Shown: positions 1 to 6,692 of the stretch, piece after piece
Layout of the letters: the number at the start of each line of letters is the position of its first letter
Numbering within the stretch: the first letter of the stretch is position 1
Origin: Eisenbergiella porci
GTDB taxonomy: Bacteria; Bacillota; Clostridia; Lachnospirales; Lachnospiraceae
DNA: 64,000 bases
NCBI RefSeq assembly: GCF_009696275.1
Contig: NZ_VUMI01000014.1
Span: 1-64,000 of the forward strand
Direction of reading: 5' to 3'
Notes under the pieces: generated by a model
Seen by the model: only the letters and a program-made list of their open reading frames with translations
Told to the model about the DNA's origin: nothing
Databases searched by the model: none
Translations under genes and position numbers: made by a program

Positions 1-401
1 AAAACCTTATTTGATTTTTTAATGATTCCTGTTTTCTCTCGATGGGAGAGGTAGGACTCAGCACTGTCTTTGAAACTGTCAGGAAAAGTGTATGCTCTTT
101 TATCCATAACAAGATATAGAGTCACATTTCCTGAATGTTGGTATTCTGCTAAAGCATTAATACAACGGGAATAGGTTGCACACCATTTCTTCTGCTCGAT
201 TTTAGATGACATGGAATAATGGTCTTCTAAAAACTGCAATCCAAAATCCATACTGAAAGATTCCGTGTTATGTTCTTTTGCGTAGAGCAAAAGTTGCTTT
301 GTAAGAGTTTTAAATACGTTTTGGTAATAGTTGGATGCACCAGCTTCAATGAGTGCCTCCTTGGTTTGGTTGATTAGTTGCTGCAAAGTTAAATTTTCCA
401 C
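1..401 (-). CDS. Tyrosine recombinase/integrase, N-terminal part (runs off the left edge)
   Basis: An open frame of 133 codons starts at a GTG at 401 and stays open to base 1, so only the N-terminal part is present. An AAGGAGG ribosome site lies about eight bases before the GTG. The helical start (VENLTLQQLINQTKEAL) and the pattern of Trp, Cys and Tyr that follow resemble the core-binding domain of clostridial tyrosine recombinases of about 400 residues; the catalytic domain is outside the window. Its AT-rich composition differs from the GC-richer genes from 653 onward, so it may belong to another element or an earlier insertion. Family assignment is by recall and is moderate. Confidence 0.55.
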   Translation of the reverse strand, partial: MENLTLQQLINQTKEALIEAGASNYYQNVFKTLTKQLLLYAKEHNTESFSMDFGLQFLEDHYSMSSKIEQKKWCATYSRCINALAEYQHSGNVTLYLVMDKRAYTFPDSFKDSAESYLSHREKTGIIKKSNKV

Positions 402-652
402 CTTGTTTTCCTCCTTAAGTGCTTTGATAAAAATACACTTAAATCGTGATGGATTATGAAAAGTAAATCAACCAAAGAATCCTTTATTTATAAGGTTTTC
501 TATCGCCTACTTTGCATAATGTGTAGCTTTTCATAACCTACGCCACCCTTAAGGTTGATAATGCTAATTACTTTCATGTGTTCCGCCTTTCTTTCGCTCC
601 GTTGAACCTAGCGAATATAATTTATTTTTTACGCCTGCTGCCAGGTCGTAAT
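402..652. other. AT-rich intergenic stretch with inverted repeats
   Basis: No gene is seen. A 10-bp inverted repeat (TTATGAAAAG at 454-463, CTTTTCATAA at 527-536) encloses 63 bases upstream of the recombinase gene, and a second hairpin (TTCGCT at 593-598, AGCGAA at 610-615) lies near the 3' end of the VRR-NUC gene. Base composition changes at about 600-650. The stretch may hold the recombinase promoter or an old element junction. No copy of the rpsI 3' end is visible, so I do not place the element's left end here. Confidence 0.4.
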
Positions 653-1159
653 TTACGTTGCTGGTAATAATGTGTCCTGGTCTGCGTATGTAGCTGCTGG
701 CTTTAATACGTCCTGCCTATTTTTTAATTCCAGGTAGTAGGTACCTTCCTTTGGCGTGCTTTTGGTCTTAAGCGGCTGCGCTTCCGGCTCCGCTCCGTCC
801 AGGTATACGCTTAATGTCTGTACTGCTGCCTGCCAGCCTACACATACCAGGGCTAAATATCCCTGCCCTTCTACGGCCTGTAAAAAATCTACTTGCGACT
901 GTTCCAGTTTTCCGCCGGGTGCCTTTAGTTCCACGTATAAGCCGTGGTACCCGCAGCGTGCTACTGGTAAAACCAGGTCGGATATGCCAGCCTTTACGCC
1001 CTGGCGTTTTAATGCCCTGGCTGTGGCTGCGTCCCGCTTCCCGCCGTTTGGTACATGGTACAGTAATTCTAATTCCGGGTACCTGTTCCGGTTGTAATCG
1101 CACCAGCTAAATATTGCTTCCTGGTGTCCGCTTTCGTCTGATACTCTAAAGTTCCGCAT
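653..1159 (-). CDS. VRR-NUC domain nuclease
   Basis: This 168-residue protein is a stand-alone VRR-NUC nuclease of the PD-(D/E)XK superfamily, common in phages and mobile elements, where it is thought to cut branched or structured DNA. The fold's motifs are visible: Glu14 in HQEAIF, GISD at 58-61 with Asp61, VELK at 76-79 with Glu77 and Lys79, and Gln89. The HVPNGGKR segment at 35-42 is typical of the family. The start overlaps the end of the preceding small membrane gene by 14 bases, so the two are translationally coupled. It is the last gene of the leftward operon. Its place beside an HUH initiator and an ssDNA-binding protein suggests a role in element replication or recombination. Family call is firm; substrate is unknown. 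Confidence 0.85.
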   Translation of the reverse strand: MRNFRVSDESGHQEAIFSWCDYNRNRYPELELLYHVPNGGKRDAATARALKRQGVKAGISDLVLPVARCGYHGLYVELKAPGGKLEQSQVDFLQAVEGQGYLALVCVGWQAAVQTLSVYLDGAEPEAQPLKTKSTPKEGTYYLELKNRQDVLKPAATYADQDTLLPAT

Positions 1160-1301
1160 TGTCCTGGTTCTCCTTCTCTTTTTCCAGGTTTTCGTTAAAC
1201 TCTATAGCCTGGTTAATCCCTTCTTTGATTGTGTACGCCCCCGCATACGCCAGGGCACCCACGCATAACGCAAACGCTATAACTGTAATAACGTATCCCA
1301 T
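1146..1301 (-). CDS. Small single-pass membrane protein, 51 residues
   Basis: An ATG at 1301 follows GAAGGGAG at a good distance and opens a 51-codon frame. It begins MGYVITVIAFALCVGALAYA, one hydrophobic helix of about 20 residues, followed by a short charged tail rich in Glu, Lys and Asn. The 3' end overlaps the VRR-NUC start by 14 bases and the gene sits 20 bases after rep, which is a tight operon layout. I do not recognise a family. Small membrane proteins next to replication genes in such elements have varied roles, including membrane anchoring; nothing in the sequence decides this. Confidence 0.6.
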   Translation of the reverse strand: MGYVITVIAFALCVGALAYAGAYTIKEGINQAIEFNENLEKEKENQDNAEL

Positions 1302-1321
1302 GCCTTTATACTCCCTTCTAT

Positions 1322-2074
1322 TCATTCCAGCCGCACCATTCTGTAGCTTAAAAAGCCGTACCCGTAAAATTCTTCGCTATGTACGCCTACCCTTACGCTG
1401 TCCTGGTCTATGTAGTAACCCTTTAATGGCTTTGGCTCTGTGTAATACTGGTTCCGGTCTTTTATTATCCTGTATTCCGGTTCCGGTCTTCGTAGGTTCT
1501 TGCTACAGTTCCAGCGCTTACCCTGTAACGCTTCGTCTGTACCTACGGTCTTATCGGTGTATTTTATGAGATATGCAGCCAGGCGGCTGTAATCCCCGTT
1601 CGTGTCTAACGGGTGGAAGTGTATTTTACTGTTTTGTGGGTATGCCTTCTTCCAGGCTGCTTGTATTAACCTGGTGTCTATGTAATTAACTACTAAATGG
1701 TGGTGCCTGCTGCCCTTTTCTCCCACTTCCATAACGTGTACGTACTTTAGTTCCTGGCCTTGCTGCTTATAAACCTTTCGCAACTCCCTTAAAAATACGT
1801 CTGCGTCTTTTCTCATTTCTTCCCTGGTTCTGTATGGCTCCCCTTTTTTACGGATATAGCCAAAATCTATGTGTAAATCCCCGTCCTGGTAATTTTCAGC
1901 CAGTAACAGGCGTAATGTTCGTTCTGCTTTCCTGGTGTTGGCCTTCTTTTGGGCTTCATTCGTTGGCCGTACCTTGTCGCCCCTTTTAATACCTGCCTTA
2001 TGGTAACGGCTGGTATAGTAGCGGTCTACCTCTATGGTCTTACCCGCCTTTGTTACCCTTTCTACGTATGGCAT
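1322..2074 (-). CDS. rep: HUH-type replication initiator (ORF2/G2P-like Rep)
   Basis: This 250-residue protein has the marks of a rolling-circle replication initiator: a metal-binding HUH motif (RHHHLVV, His124 to His126) and a downstream single-Tyr motif AAYLIKYTDKT with Tyr168 and Lys171. Basic residues dominate the N-terminus. The arrangement fits the Rep/ORF2-G2P family of small ssDNA phages, plasmids and clostridial integrative elements, which nick one strand at an origin and join covalently to the 5' end. The start follows AAAGGGG at good spacing. Its leader contains hairpins and is covered on the opposite strand by a predicted short RNA (2185-2250), which could limit Rep synthesis. The nick site has not been identified. 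Confidence 0.8.
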   Translation of the reverse strand: MPYVERVTKAGKTIEVDRYYTSRYHKAGIKRGDKVRPTNEAQKKANTRKAERTLRLLLAENYQDGDLHIDFGYIRKKGEPYRTREEMRKDADVFLRELRKVYKQQGQELKYVHVMEVGEKGSRHHHLVVNYIDTRLIQAAWKKAYPQNSKIHFHPLDTNGDYSRLAAYLIKYTDKTVGTDEALQGKRWNCSKNLRRPEPEYRIIKDRNQYYTEPKPLKGYYIDQDSVRVGVHSEEFYGYGFLSYRMVRLE

Positions 2075-2149
2075 TGTCTATAACCCCTTTATGTCGGTTC
2101 GTTAATACTTTTATCAAGTGTTAAATGCGGGCTGGAACCCGCAGAATTA

Positions 2150-2178
2150 TTGACAAAACGCCACTTTTTCGGTATAAT
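2150..2178 (+). promoter_or_regulatory. Consensus sigma-A promoter facing away from rep (antisense to its leader)
   Basis: TTGACA at 2150-2155 and TATAAT at 2173-2178 are separated by exactly 17 bases, a perfect consensus promoter on the plus strand. No plus-strand gene lies downstream; a hairpin terminator follows within about 70 bases. The promoter therefore appears to drive a short antisense RNA over the rep leader. Confidence 0.85.
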
Positions 2179-2184
2179 ATTTAT

Positions 2185-2250
2185 GCTTTTATAAATACCG
2201 TATTTTTTAGCCCCGGCAGTCGTCCAAACTGCTGGGGCGTTTTCGTTTTG
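2185..2250 (+). ncRNA. Predicted short antisense (counter-transcribed) RNA over the rep leader
   Basis: Transcription from the 2150-2178 promoter should start near 2185. An 11-bp stem (2210-2220 with 2228-2238, one G-U pair, 7-base loop) followed by GTTTTCGTTTTG ends it near 2250, giving an RNA of about 65 bases. It is complementary to the 5' leader of rep, which is transcribed from the other strand toward 2074. Plasmid counter-transcribed RNAs that control copy number have this layout. The target-side leader also has a TGCGGG/CCCGCA hairpin near 2126-2142. Function is inferred from layout alone. Confidence 0.6.
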
Positions 2251-2251
2251 T

Positions 2252-2668
2252 CTATTTCTTCCTGCTTTCAAAGTACATTAGAACGCGTCGCCGCATTTCT
2301 TCCGGCATTATGTTTAATTCTGCTTCTATTTGCTCGTCCGGCATTGCTGCCAATTCTTCTAACCAGGGCTGGTATTTATTTATCCAGGCTACTGCTTCCG
2401 TGTCCCTGGCGTCCGCCTTTGCAATTAGCCTACGTATTGCCTGGCGCTGTTCATGCGTTAGCATGGTTGCAGGCCTGCGCCTAAATTCTGCATATTCTAC
2501 GGCCGTTAAGGCTATACAGTCTTTGTATACGTCTACTAAATGCTGCTGCCCGCACTTTATACAGGTGTATATTTCGTCGTCCTTCAATGGCTTTTCTATT
2601 GCCTGGCAGCAGTTAAGGCATTTTCTGTACTTCTTCGTGTACCTGGGTATAATCCGTTTTACTGCCAT
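2252..2668 (-). CDS. Zinc-ribbon protein of unknown function
   Basis: This 138-residue protein has an N-terminal zinc-ribbon pattern, CLNC near 18-21 and CIKC near 36-39, after a basic start (MAVKRIIPRYTKKYRK). The C-terminal half is predicted to be helical and acidic. The start overlaps the 3' end of the preceding gene by 10 bases, so it belongs to the leftward operon. It lies just upstream of rep and its stop is next to the terminator of the antisense RNA. I do not recognise a named family. A nucleic-acid-binding role is plausible from the ribbon and basic start. Confidence 0.65.
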   Translation of the reverse strand: MAVKRIIPRYTKKYRKCLNCCQAIEKPLKDDEIYTCIKCGQQHLVDVYKDCIALTAVEYAEFRRRPATMLTHEQRQAIRRLIAKADARDTEAVAWINKYQPWLEELAAMPDEQIEAELNIMPEEMRRRVLMYFESRKK

Positions 2669-2946
2669 TTTCTCCGCAACCCTTCTAATTCTTCCTGGCG
2701 CGCCGCTGCTGCCATGCAGGCCGCGTACGCTATTTCCTTGTTTGCTGTCTTTTCTTCGATAACGTCCATATTTACCAACGCATAGGCATAGCCGTTAATA
2801 CGGGCTACGTGTTCGTCTATTTGTTCCTGGGTTTTCATGTTATTAAACTGCCCTATTAAGTCGCCCAGGCCTGCCATAGCTGCGGCAACCTGTTTAGCGT
2901 TGTGCGGTGTTACTTTTGCTTTTATCTGAATATTTTTTATTGACAT
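2659..2946 (-). CDS. Conserved-type hypothetical protein, helical
   Basis: This 95-residue protein is mostly helical, Ala- and Gln-rich, with no membrane segment and no Cys pair. It starts MSIKNIQIKAKVTPHNAKQV and ends in a basic tail (LRRKWQ). It begins four bases after the end of the ssDNA-binding protein gene and overlaps the next gene by 10 bases, so it is translated as part of the same operon. I do not recognise a family. Its place between the ssDNA-binding protein and the Rep-associated zinc-ribbon gene suggests a replication-accessory role, but no motif supports this directly. Confidence 0.6.
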   Translation of the reverse strand: MSIKNIQIKAKVTPHNAKQVAAAMAGLGDLIGQFNNMKTQEQIDEHVARINGYAYALVNMDVIEEKTANKEIAYAACMAAAARQEELEGLRRKWQ

Positions 2947-2950
2947 TGTT

Positions 2951-3769
2951 TTATTCCCCTTCTTCTATCATTTCGTAATGCTGGCAGCTTTCCCGGTAGC
3001 ATTTTTCCAGTTCTTCCGCCTTGTTTTCCTGCGGTGCGTCCGAAGGATACCCGCTACAGCCTGCTAACATACAGTCCGCAGCACAATGCGGGCACGCGCA
3101 GCCGCTACAGTCTTTTTCTACGGCTTGCAGTTTGTTGGCGCTTATTTCCCAGGTTGTTAATACGCTGCTTTCTTCTCCGTTCTTTTTCACATAATCGCGG
3201 CTTTGTATCCTACCTTCTAAATACACTTCCTGGCCTTCCTGTAATCCCGCTGCCTGTTCGGCCAGCTTTTCCCAGGTAATGCAAGGTATATAACTGTAAA
3301 ATCCCGGAGTAAACGCCGAAGGAATACGTACGGTAATATCCGTAATGCGCTTTCCTTTTGGTGTTTCTCTATATGTGGGCTGCTTTGCAATGGTACCCAT
3401 AACATAAGCAATATTAAGCTGCTGGCTATGTTCGCTTACGTTCGCCAGGTACAAGCCCCATATAAATAACTGGGTGCGCCCGGTGTCTTTGTCTTTGTAG
3501 GTCTGTACGGTTCCTGTAGCTTCTACCCTGCTGCCTTCTTTAATCAGCGAAGCCAGGGCGCCCGGTTCCATGTAGTCACTAGGTAATGCCCCGTATGTTT
3601 CCCCGTTTATCTTGTCTTCCTGGAATAGCACTAATACGCGGTCTGCTACGCCGCTGTCCCTGGAAATATCCAGCCATAACGCGTATACGTTTTCCCTGCC
3701 GTATAAATTGCGGTGCTTTTCCGGTGCTGCTGCCGCTATTCCTGCTACCCCTGCGGTGTTAATATCCAT
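2951..3769 (-). CDS. Two-OB-fold single-stranded DNA-binding protein with Cys-rich tail
   Basis: The 272 residues hold two OB-fold-like domains. Residues about 22-112 form the first and 118-215 the second, each with the strand pattern of SSB proteins (for example IKEGSRVEATGTV, then LQEGQEVYLEGRIQS). A tail follows with six Cys in 18 residues (221, 224, 226, 229, 233, 238) and two more at 257 and 262, which could bind zinc. The C-terminus is acidic (EMIEEGE), in place of the DDDIPF-type tip of host SSB. It likely coats the single strand displaced in HUH-initiated replication. The OB folds are fairly clear; the Cys tail is unusual for SSB. Confidence 0.75.
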   Translation of the reverse strand: MDINTAGVAGIAAAAPEKHRNLYGRENVYALWLDISRDSGVADRVLVLFQEDKINGETYGALPSDYMEPGALASLIKEGSRVEATGTVQTYKDKDTGRTQLFIWGLYLANVSEHSQQLNIAYVMGTIAKQPTYRETPKGKRITDITVRIPSAFTPGFYSYIPCITWEKLAEQAAGLQEGQEVYLEGRIQSRDYVKKNGEESSVLTTWEISANKLQAVEKDCSGCACPHCAADCMLAGCSGYPSDAPQENKAEELEKCYRESCQHYEMIEEGE

Positions 3770-3786
3770 GCTTCTATATCCCCCTT

Positions 3787-4056
3787 TTACTCGTAGAACG
3801 TGTCCGTATTCGGCGCCGCGTCATATTCTGTCACTAAATCTATTGCCTTTACGTGGCTGTCCTGGTGGTGTACTTCCTTTACATCAAACCCCAGGCGGCC
3901 GTAATGCCTTTTTATAAGTTCTTTGGCGTCGTCCAGGTCTTCCGGGTGTTCTTCCGGGAATGGTACCACTATAAAGCCGTCCGTTTCTTCGTTGTTTCTG
4001 CGGTCACGTAACAATACATCAAAACCCAGTAAAAATAATAAATACTTTTCTTCCAT
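3787..4056 (-). CDS. Hypothetical acidic protein
   Basis: I place the start at the ATG at 4056 because GAGAGGG lies seven bases upstream; a longer reading from 4104 would overlap the previous gene. The resulting 89-residue protein starts MEEKYLLFLLGFDVLL and is acidic, with many Asp and Glu and a short hydrophobic start that is not a clear signal peptide. No domain is recognised. It lies between the DNA glycosylase and the ssDNA-binding protein in the leftward operon, with 17 bases to the next gene. Confidence 0.6.
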   Translation of the reverse strand: MEEKYLLFLLGFDVLLRDRRNNEETDGFIVVPFPEEHPEDLDDAKELIKRHYGRLGFDVKEVHHQDSHVKAIDLVTEYDAAPNTDTFYE

Positions 4057-4075
4057 TGTTTTGCCCTCTCTTTCT

Positions 4076-4891
4076 CTATTTCTCTGTATTTCTGATATAA
4101 GCAAATAAATACTGCTGCATTACACCTTGATACCCTGCGTATTTTTCCTGTGGGAACCTTCCGCCGTAGTATCGTTCTTCTATTTTCTTTACCCAGGTAT
4201 CCACCGGGAAGGCTTCTAATTTGTGAAGGGCGAATAAACATATACAATCTGCTACCTTTTCGCCTATTCCCAGGAAATTAGTTAAAATCAGCTTCGCAGT
4301 GCTGTATTCTTCCACTTCCAGGCGTTCTATATCTATGCAGCCGCTTGCTGCTATCTTGGCTGCTGCCGCTATGTACTTGTCCCGGTATCCCAGGCCTAAC
4401 CCTTGCAGCTTGTCTACGTCTGCCAGGGCTTCCGGTTCCGGGAATGTGTAATACTGCTGCCCGCCTGGCGCTGTCATTTTTCGCCCGAAGCGTTCGCATA
4501 GCTTTTCTATGGTCGCTTTAATCCTGGGAATATTATTATTTTGACTTACCAGGAAGGTTATTATAGTTTCAAATACTGGCTGCCTTAAAATGCGGATACC
4601 GTAGCCCTGTATAGCCGCTTCATATAACCGGGCGTCGCCCTGGCAGGCCATTAGCTGTATTGCTTCGTAATCTGTCCTTAAATCAAAATAGCGCTCCCAT
4701 GTTTCCAGGTAATCCGCTTCGGTACAGTCCAATAAAACGGACTTTGTACCCGTCTGCGTGGCTTCCAGGTACTTGCCATACGCTACAATGCTATAGCTGT
4801 GGCCGCTTTCGTCTAACTGGTTCCACCGGAACGCCTGGCCGCTTTCCGCAATCTGTTGCAGGTTTATGTTATCTGCCTTAATTTTTACCAT
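4076..4891 (-). CDS. ogg: 8-oxoguanine DNA glycosylase, OGG1 family
   Basis: This 271-residue protein matches OGG1-type HhH-GPD glycosylase/AP lyases, which remove 8-oxoguanine opposite C. Visible hallmarks are GQAFRW near 18-23, SQNNNIPRI at 116-124 (human OGG1 has SSNNNIARI), the helix-hairpin-helix LGIGEK, catalytic Lys212 in EKVADCICLF and catalytic Asp231 in FPVDTW. All key residues are kept, so it should be active. Most bacteria use MutM instead; clostridial OGG1 proteins are known. Its position inside an integrative element, beside a tRNA and replication genes, is uncommon. It might protect single-stranded or newly acquired DNA from oxidation, or counter host damage; this is inference. 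Confidence 0.88.
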   Translation of the reverse strand: MVKIKADNINLQQIAESGQAFRWNQLDESGHSYSIVAYGKYLEATQTGTKSVLLDCTEADYLETWERYFDLRTDYEAIQLMACQGDARLYEAAIQGYGIRILRQPVFETIITFLVSQNNNIPRIKATIEKLCERFGRKMTAPGGQQYYTFPEPEALADVDKLQGLGLGYRDKYIAAAAKIAASGCIDIERLEVEEYSTAKLILTNFLGIGEKVADCICLFALHKLEAFPVDTWVKKIEERYYGGRFPQEKYAGYQGVMQQYLFAYIRNTEK

Positions 4892-4928
4892 GCTGTTACT
4901 TCTCCTTTGCTTTATTCTTTCGCGCGAA

Positions 4929-5000
4929 TAGGGCAGGCGGGAATTGAACCCGCTTTAGTGGCTTATAAGGCCACCGTACTAACCGTTGTACTACTGCCCT
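4929..5000 (-). tRNA. tRNA-Ile(UAU), reads AUA
   Basis: The minus strand folds as a complete cloverleaf: 7-bp acceptor AGGGCAG/CTGCCCT, D-stem GTAC/GTAC, anticodon stem GTGGC/GCCAC with loop CTTATAA, T-stem GCGGG/CCCGC with loop TTCAATT, discriminator A, and no encoded CCA. The loop places anticodon UAU after U33. Bacteria normally read AUA with a lysidine-modified CAU tRNA, and true UAU isoacceptors are rare. It lies between the OGG1 gene and a coiled-coil protein gene in the leftward operon, so processing from the operon transcript is likely. The element uses AUA heavily. Identity as Ile follows from the anticodon; charging is untested. Confidence 0.88.
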
Positions 5001-5013
5001 TTATGCCGGGCGT

Positions 5014-5688
5014 TTATCCCAACGCCCTGGCTAACAAATCTTCGTACAACCTCTTATATATTTCTGCTTCACGCTCTGCCATTGCCAGGCACTTGCGTAA
5101 TTCGCTTTCTTCTACCGCAGCTATGTAATTGCTGCCGTTCTTTTTCTTCTTTTCTTCTTCCAGCGCTGCCACGCGGTTGGCGGCCGCTTCCAGTTCTTCC
5201 GCCTGGTTGTCTATTTCTTCCTGGGCTTTTGCCAGGTCTTCCCGTAATATAACTGCTTCCTGGTGTGCCGCTTCCAGGGCTGCGCTGTACGCGTCGCCCC
5301 CGTCGCTTGTATCTATGTTTAAGGCGTTTGCTATACCCTGGCGTAATGCCTGGTATTCTGTGTCTGATAATGTCCGTACAAAATCTACCATTTTGTCATA
5401 GAATACATAGCCCAGGCGCCCAGCGTCGGCGTACATAATGTCGCGCGCTCTAACTTCTACTGCGCTGCTGCCTGGTAATTGGTCTTGCAGCATTACCGTG
5501 GCTGCGTATCTCTCAAAACAGGCAAGTACAACAACCAGCCTACTACTGCCGTTATTGTCTACTTCCCAAATTTCGCCCTTGTTAATCTCGTAATTATTCA
5601 TATTTCCGGTACCCCCACTTTGTAATATGGCCTTATAGGCCGTAATATCTTTTACACCGGAACCGTTGTATAGTAGTTCCTTATCCAT
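5014..5688 (-). CDS. Hypothetical protein with KGEIW-type N-terminal domain and long coiled coil
   Basis: The 224 residues fall into two parts. The N-terminal half has strand-rich text around KGEIWEV and RLVVVLACFERYAATV, which recalls the start of MazF/PemK-fold proteins, but catalytic residues cannot be confirmed. Residues about 130-215 form a long heptad-rich coiled coil (LAKAQEEIDNQAEELEAA and on). The first ATG is three bases after the stop of the preceding gene and follows AAAGGG; an internal Met at residue 30 with a GGGGG stretch upstream is an alternative start. It directly precedes the tRNA. I cannot name a family. Confidence 0.6.
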   Translation of the reverse strand: MDKELLYNGSGVKDITAYKAILQSGGTGNMNNYEINKGEIWEVDNNGSSRLVVVLACFERYAATVMLQDQLPGSSAVEVRARDIMYADAGRLGYVFYDKMVDFVRTLSDTEYQALRQGIANALNIDTSDGGDAYSAALEAAHQEAVILREDLAKAQEEIDNQAEELEAAANRVAALEEEKKKKNGSNYIAAVEESELRKCLAMAEREAEIYKRLYEDLLARALG

Positions 5689-5690
5689 GC

Positions 5691-5909
5691 TTAAGCCCTT
5701 TGCTTTCGTAATGTCTGTAATTCCCCGTCTATGTTACGGCCTACGTATTCCGCCAGCCTGTCCCGGCTTATGTTATAAGTCCAAATAGACGACATTTTAA
5801 CCGCTGCGCCTATAGGAAGCTGCCCCGTTTGCATACCAACGCGTACAAACTGCGGGGAAGCGCCAATAATGGCCGCTGCTTCTGTCGGTAATATTTTGTC
5901 TGCTTTCAT
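5691..5909 (-). CDS. Small helix-turn-helix protein, excisionase-like
   Basis: This 72-residue protein starts with a winged-helix/MerR-like pattern (ILPTEAAAIIGASPQFVR, then a short wing and a second helix DRLAEYVG). This arrangement is typical of excisionases and small regulators of phages and integrative elements in Clostridia. Its start overlaps the stop of the preceding gene by four bases, so it is translationally coupled. Being early in the operon driven by the repressor-controlled promoter fits a role in excision, together with the integrase at 8960. A transcription-factor role is equally possible. Confidence 0.6.
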   Translation of the reverse strand: MKADKILPTEAAAIIGASPQFVRVGMQTGQLPIGAAVKMSSIWTYNISRDRLAEYVGRNIDGELQTLRKQRA

Positions 5910-6217
5910 GCCCTGCGCCTTCCTTCTTCTTCACTTTTCGCCCGCTCTAAAAGGCTTTTAACCTGGTCTGCTGCCTGTTCGTATGCGTCTGCGTCGTTTT
6001 CCTGGGTTACTTTTAATACTCGTTCGCCCTTCTTTTCTCCGTGGTACCTATAGGCTTCTATTAACGTGTCGTCGTATATGCTGCTATGGGTATGCAGGCG
6101 TAAATTGTCGTATTTCTGTAATTCCCGGTACAGCGTATAAAATCTATGTATAGCCGCTGTCCTTCTTTCGTCCTCTGTCATATTTTGCCTTCCTGGTGGC
6201 GGTCGTTCCTTTTTCAT
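5906..6217 (-). CDS. Hypothetical charged helical protein
   Basis: This 103-residue protein is highly charged and helical, with a basic start (MKKERPPPGRQ) and a basic end (EEEGRRRA). No membrane segment, Cys pair or known motif is seen. The ATG follows AGAAGGCGGAACC. Its stop overlaps the start of the HTH gene by four bases. It is part of the leftward operon. I do not recognise a family. Confidence 0.55.
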   Translation of the reverse strand: MKKERPPPGRQNMTEDERRTAAIHRFYTLYRELQKYDNLRLHTHSSIYDDTLIEAYRYHGEKKGERVLKVTQENDADAYEQAADQVKSLLERAKSEEEGRRRA

Positions 6218-6266
6218 GGTTCCGCCTTCTTTCCTGGCTACGTATATCGTGTTGCTGCTTTTCGCA

Positions 6267-6449
6267 TTAAAAACCAGCGAAAACCTGTTGACCGTCCATA
6301 CGCTCTCTAGCTGGCGTAACCGCTGCTATTTTTTCACGATACCCAGGCGGCCAGCTTTTTGCCTGCTGCCGTCCGCGTTGCAGGTGCCACCCTGCCACTA
6401 TTGCGCCCTGTCGGTACTGCCCCGACTGCTCCGTAAGCCAATACGGCAC
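6267..6449 (-). CDS. Doubtful small ORF
   Basis: A 60-codon frame with a GTG start at 6449 has codon use like its neighbours and fills most of the 282-base space between two better genes. The product is basic and aromatic-rich (ends QVFAGF). There is no good ribosome site before the GTG, and no family is recognised. The rest of 6218-6499 holds a GC-rich hairpin (GGGCGGG/CCCGCCC near 6479-6495) after the upstream gene's stop. I list the ORF as possible only. Confidence 0.25.
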   Translation of the reverse strand: MPYWLTEQSGQYRQGAIVAGWHLQRGRQQAKSWPPGYREKIAAVTPARERMDGQQVFAGF

Positions 6450-6499
6450 TTTACTTTTAAGCTAAAGGCGCATAACCGGGCGGGCTGTCCCGCCCTTTA

Positions 6500-6673
6500 T
6501 TAAATTGCTGCCTTATTTCTCTCGTTCATGCCTGCCGCTGCTGCTACATAGCCCTGCACAAAAAAGGTCAATTTTTCCTGCTGCTGCGGTGCCAGGGTTG
6601 CTACTTTCTCCATGAGTTCCGCAAAGTCCTGGTTTTTCTCTGTTACTGGTCTTTCTACTGTTGTGTTGTTCAT
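6500..6673 (-). CDS. Small helical protein, 57 residues
   Basis: I choose the ATG at 6673, which follows AGAAAGGAAG at good spacing; a longer frame to 6706 would overlap the previous gene. The 57-residue product begins MNNTTVERPVTEK and continues as an amphipathic helix pair (FAELMEKVATL, then PQQQEKLTFFVQGYVAAAA). Proteins of this kind occur in early regions of clostridial phages, but I cannot name this one. It is separated from 6693-6908 by 19 bases and is followed by a GC-rich hairpin. Confidence 0.55.
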   Translation of the reverse strand: MNNTTVERPVTEKNQDFAELMEKVATLAPQQQEKLTFFVQGYVAAAAGMNERNKAAI

Positions 6674-6692
6674 ATTTTCACTTCCTTTCTGA

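Noticed and set aside
402-652. Left attachment site of the rpsI element
   Set aside because: No sequence like the rpsI 3' end or the 11-bp repeats is found here.
2089-2271. A 60-codon minus-strand frame in the rep leader
   Set aside because: It overlaps the antisense RNA promoter and terminator and has no recognised domain; most likely a chance frame, though a coupled leader peptide cannot be excluded.
5014-5688. A MazF-type toxin
   Set aside because: Only the first strands resemble the fold; no catalytic residues or antitoxin partner can be confirmed.
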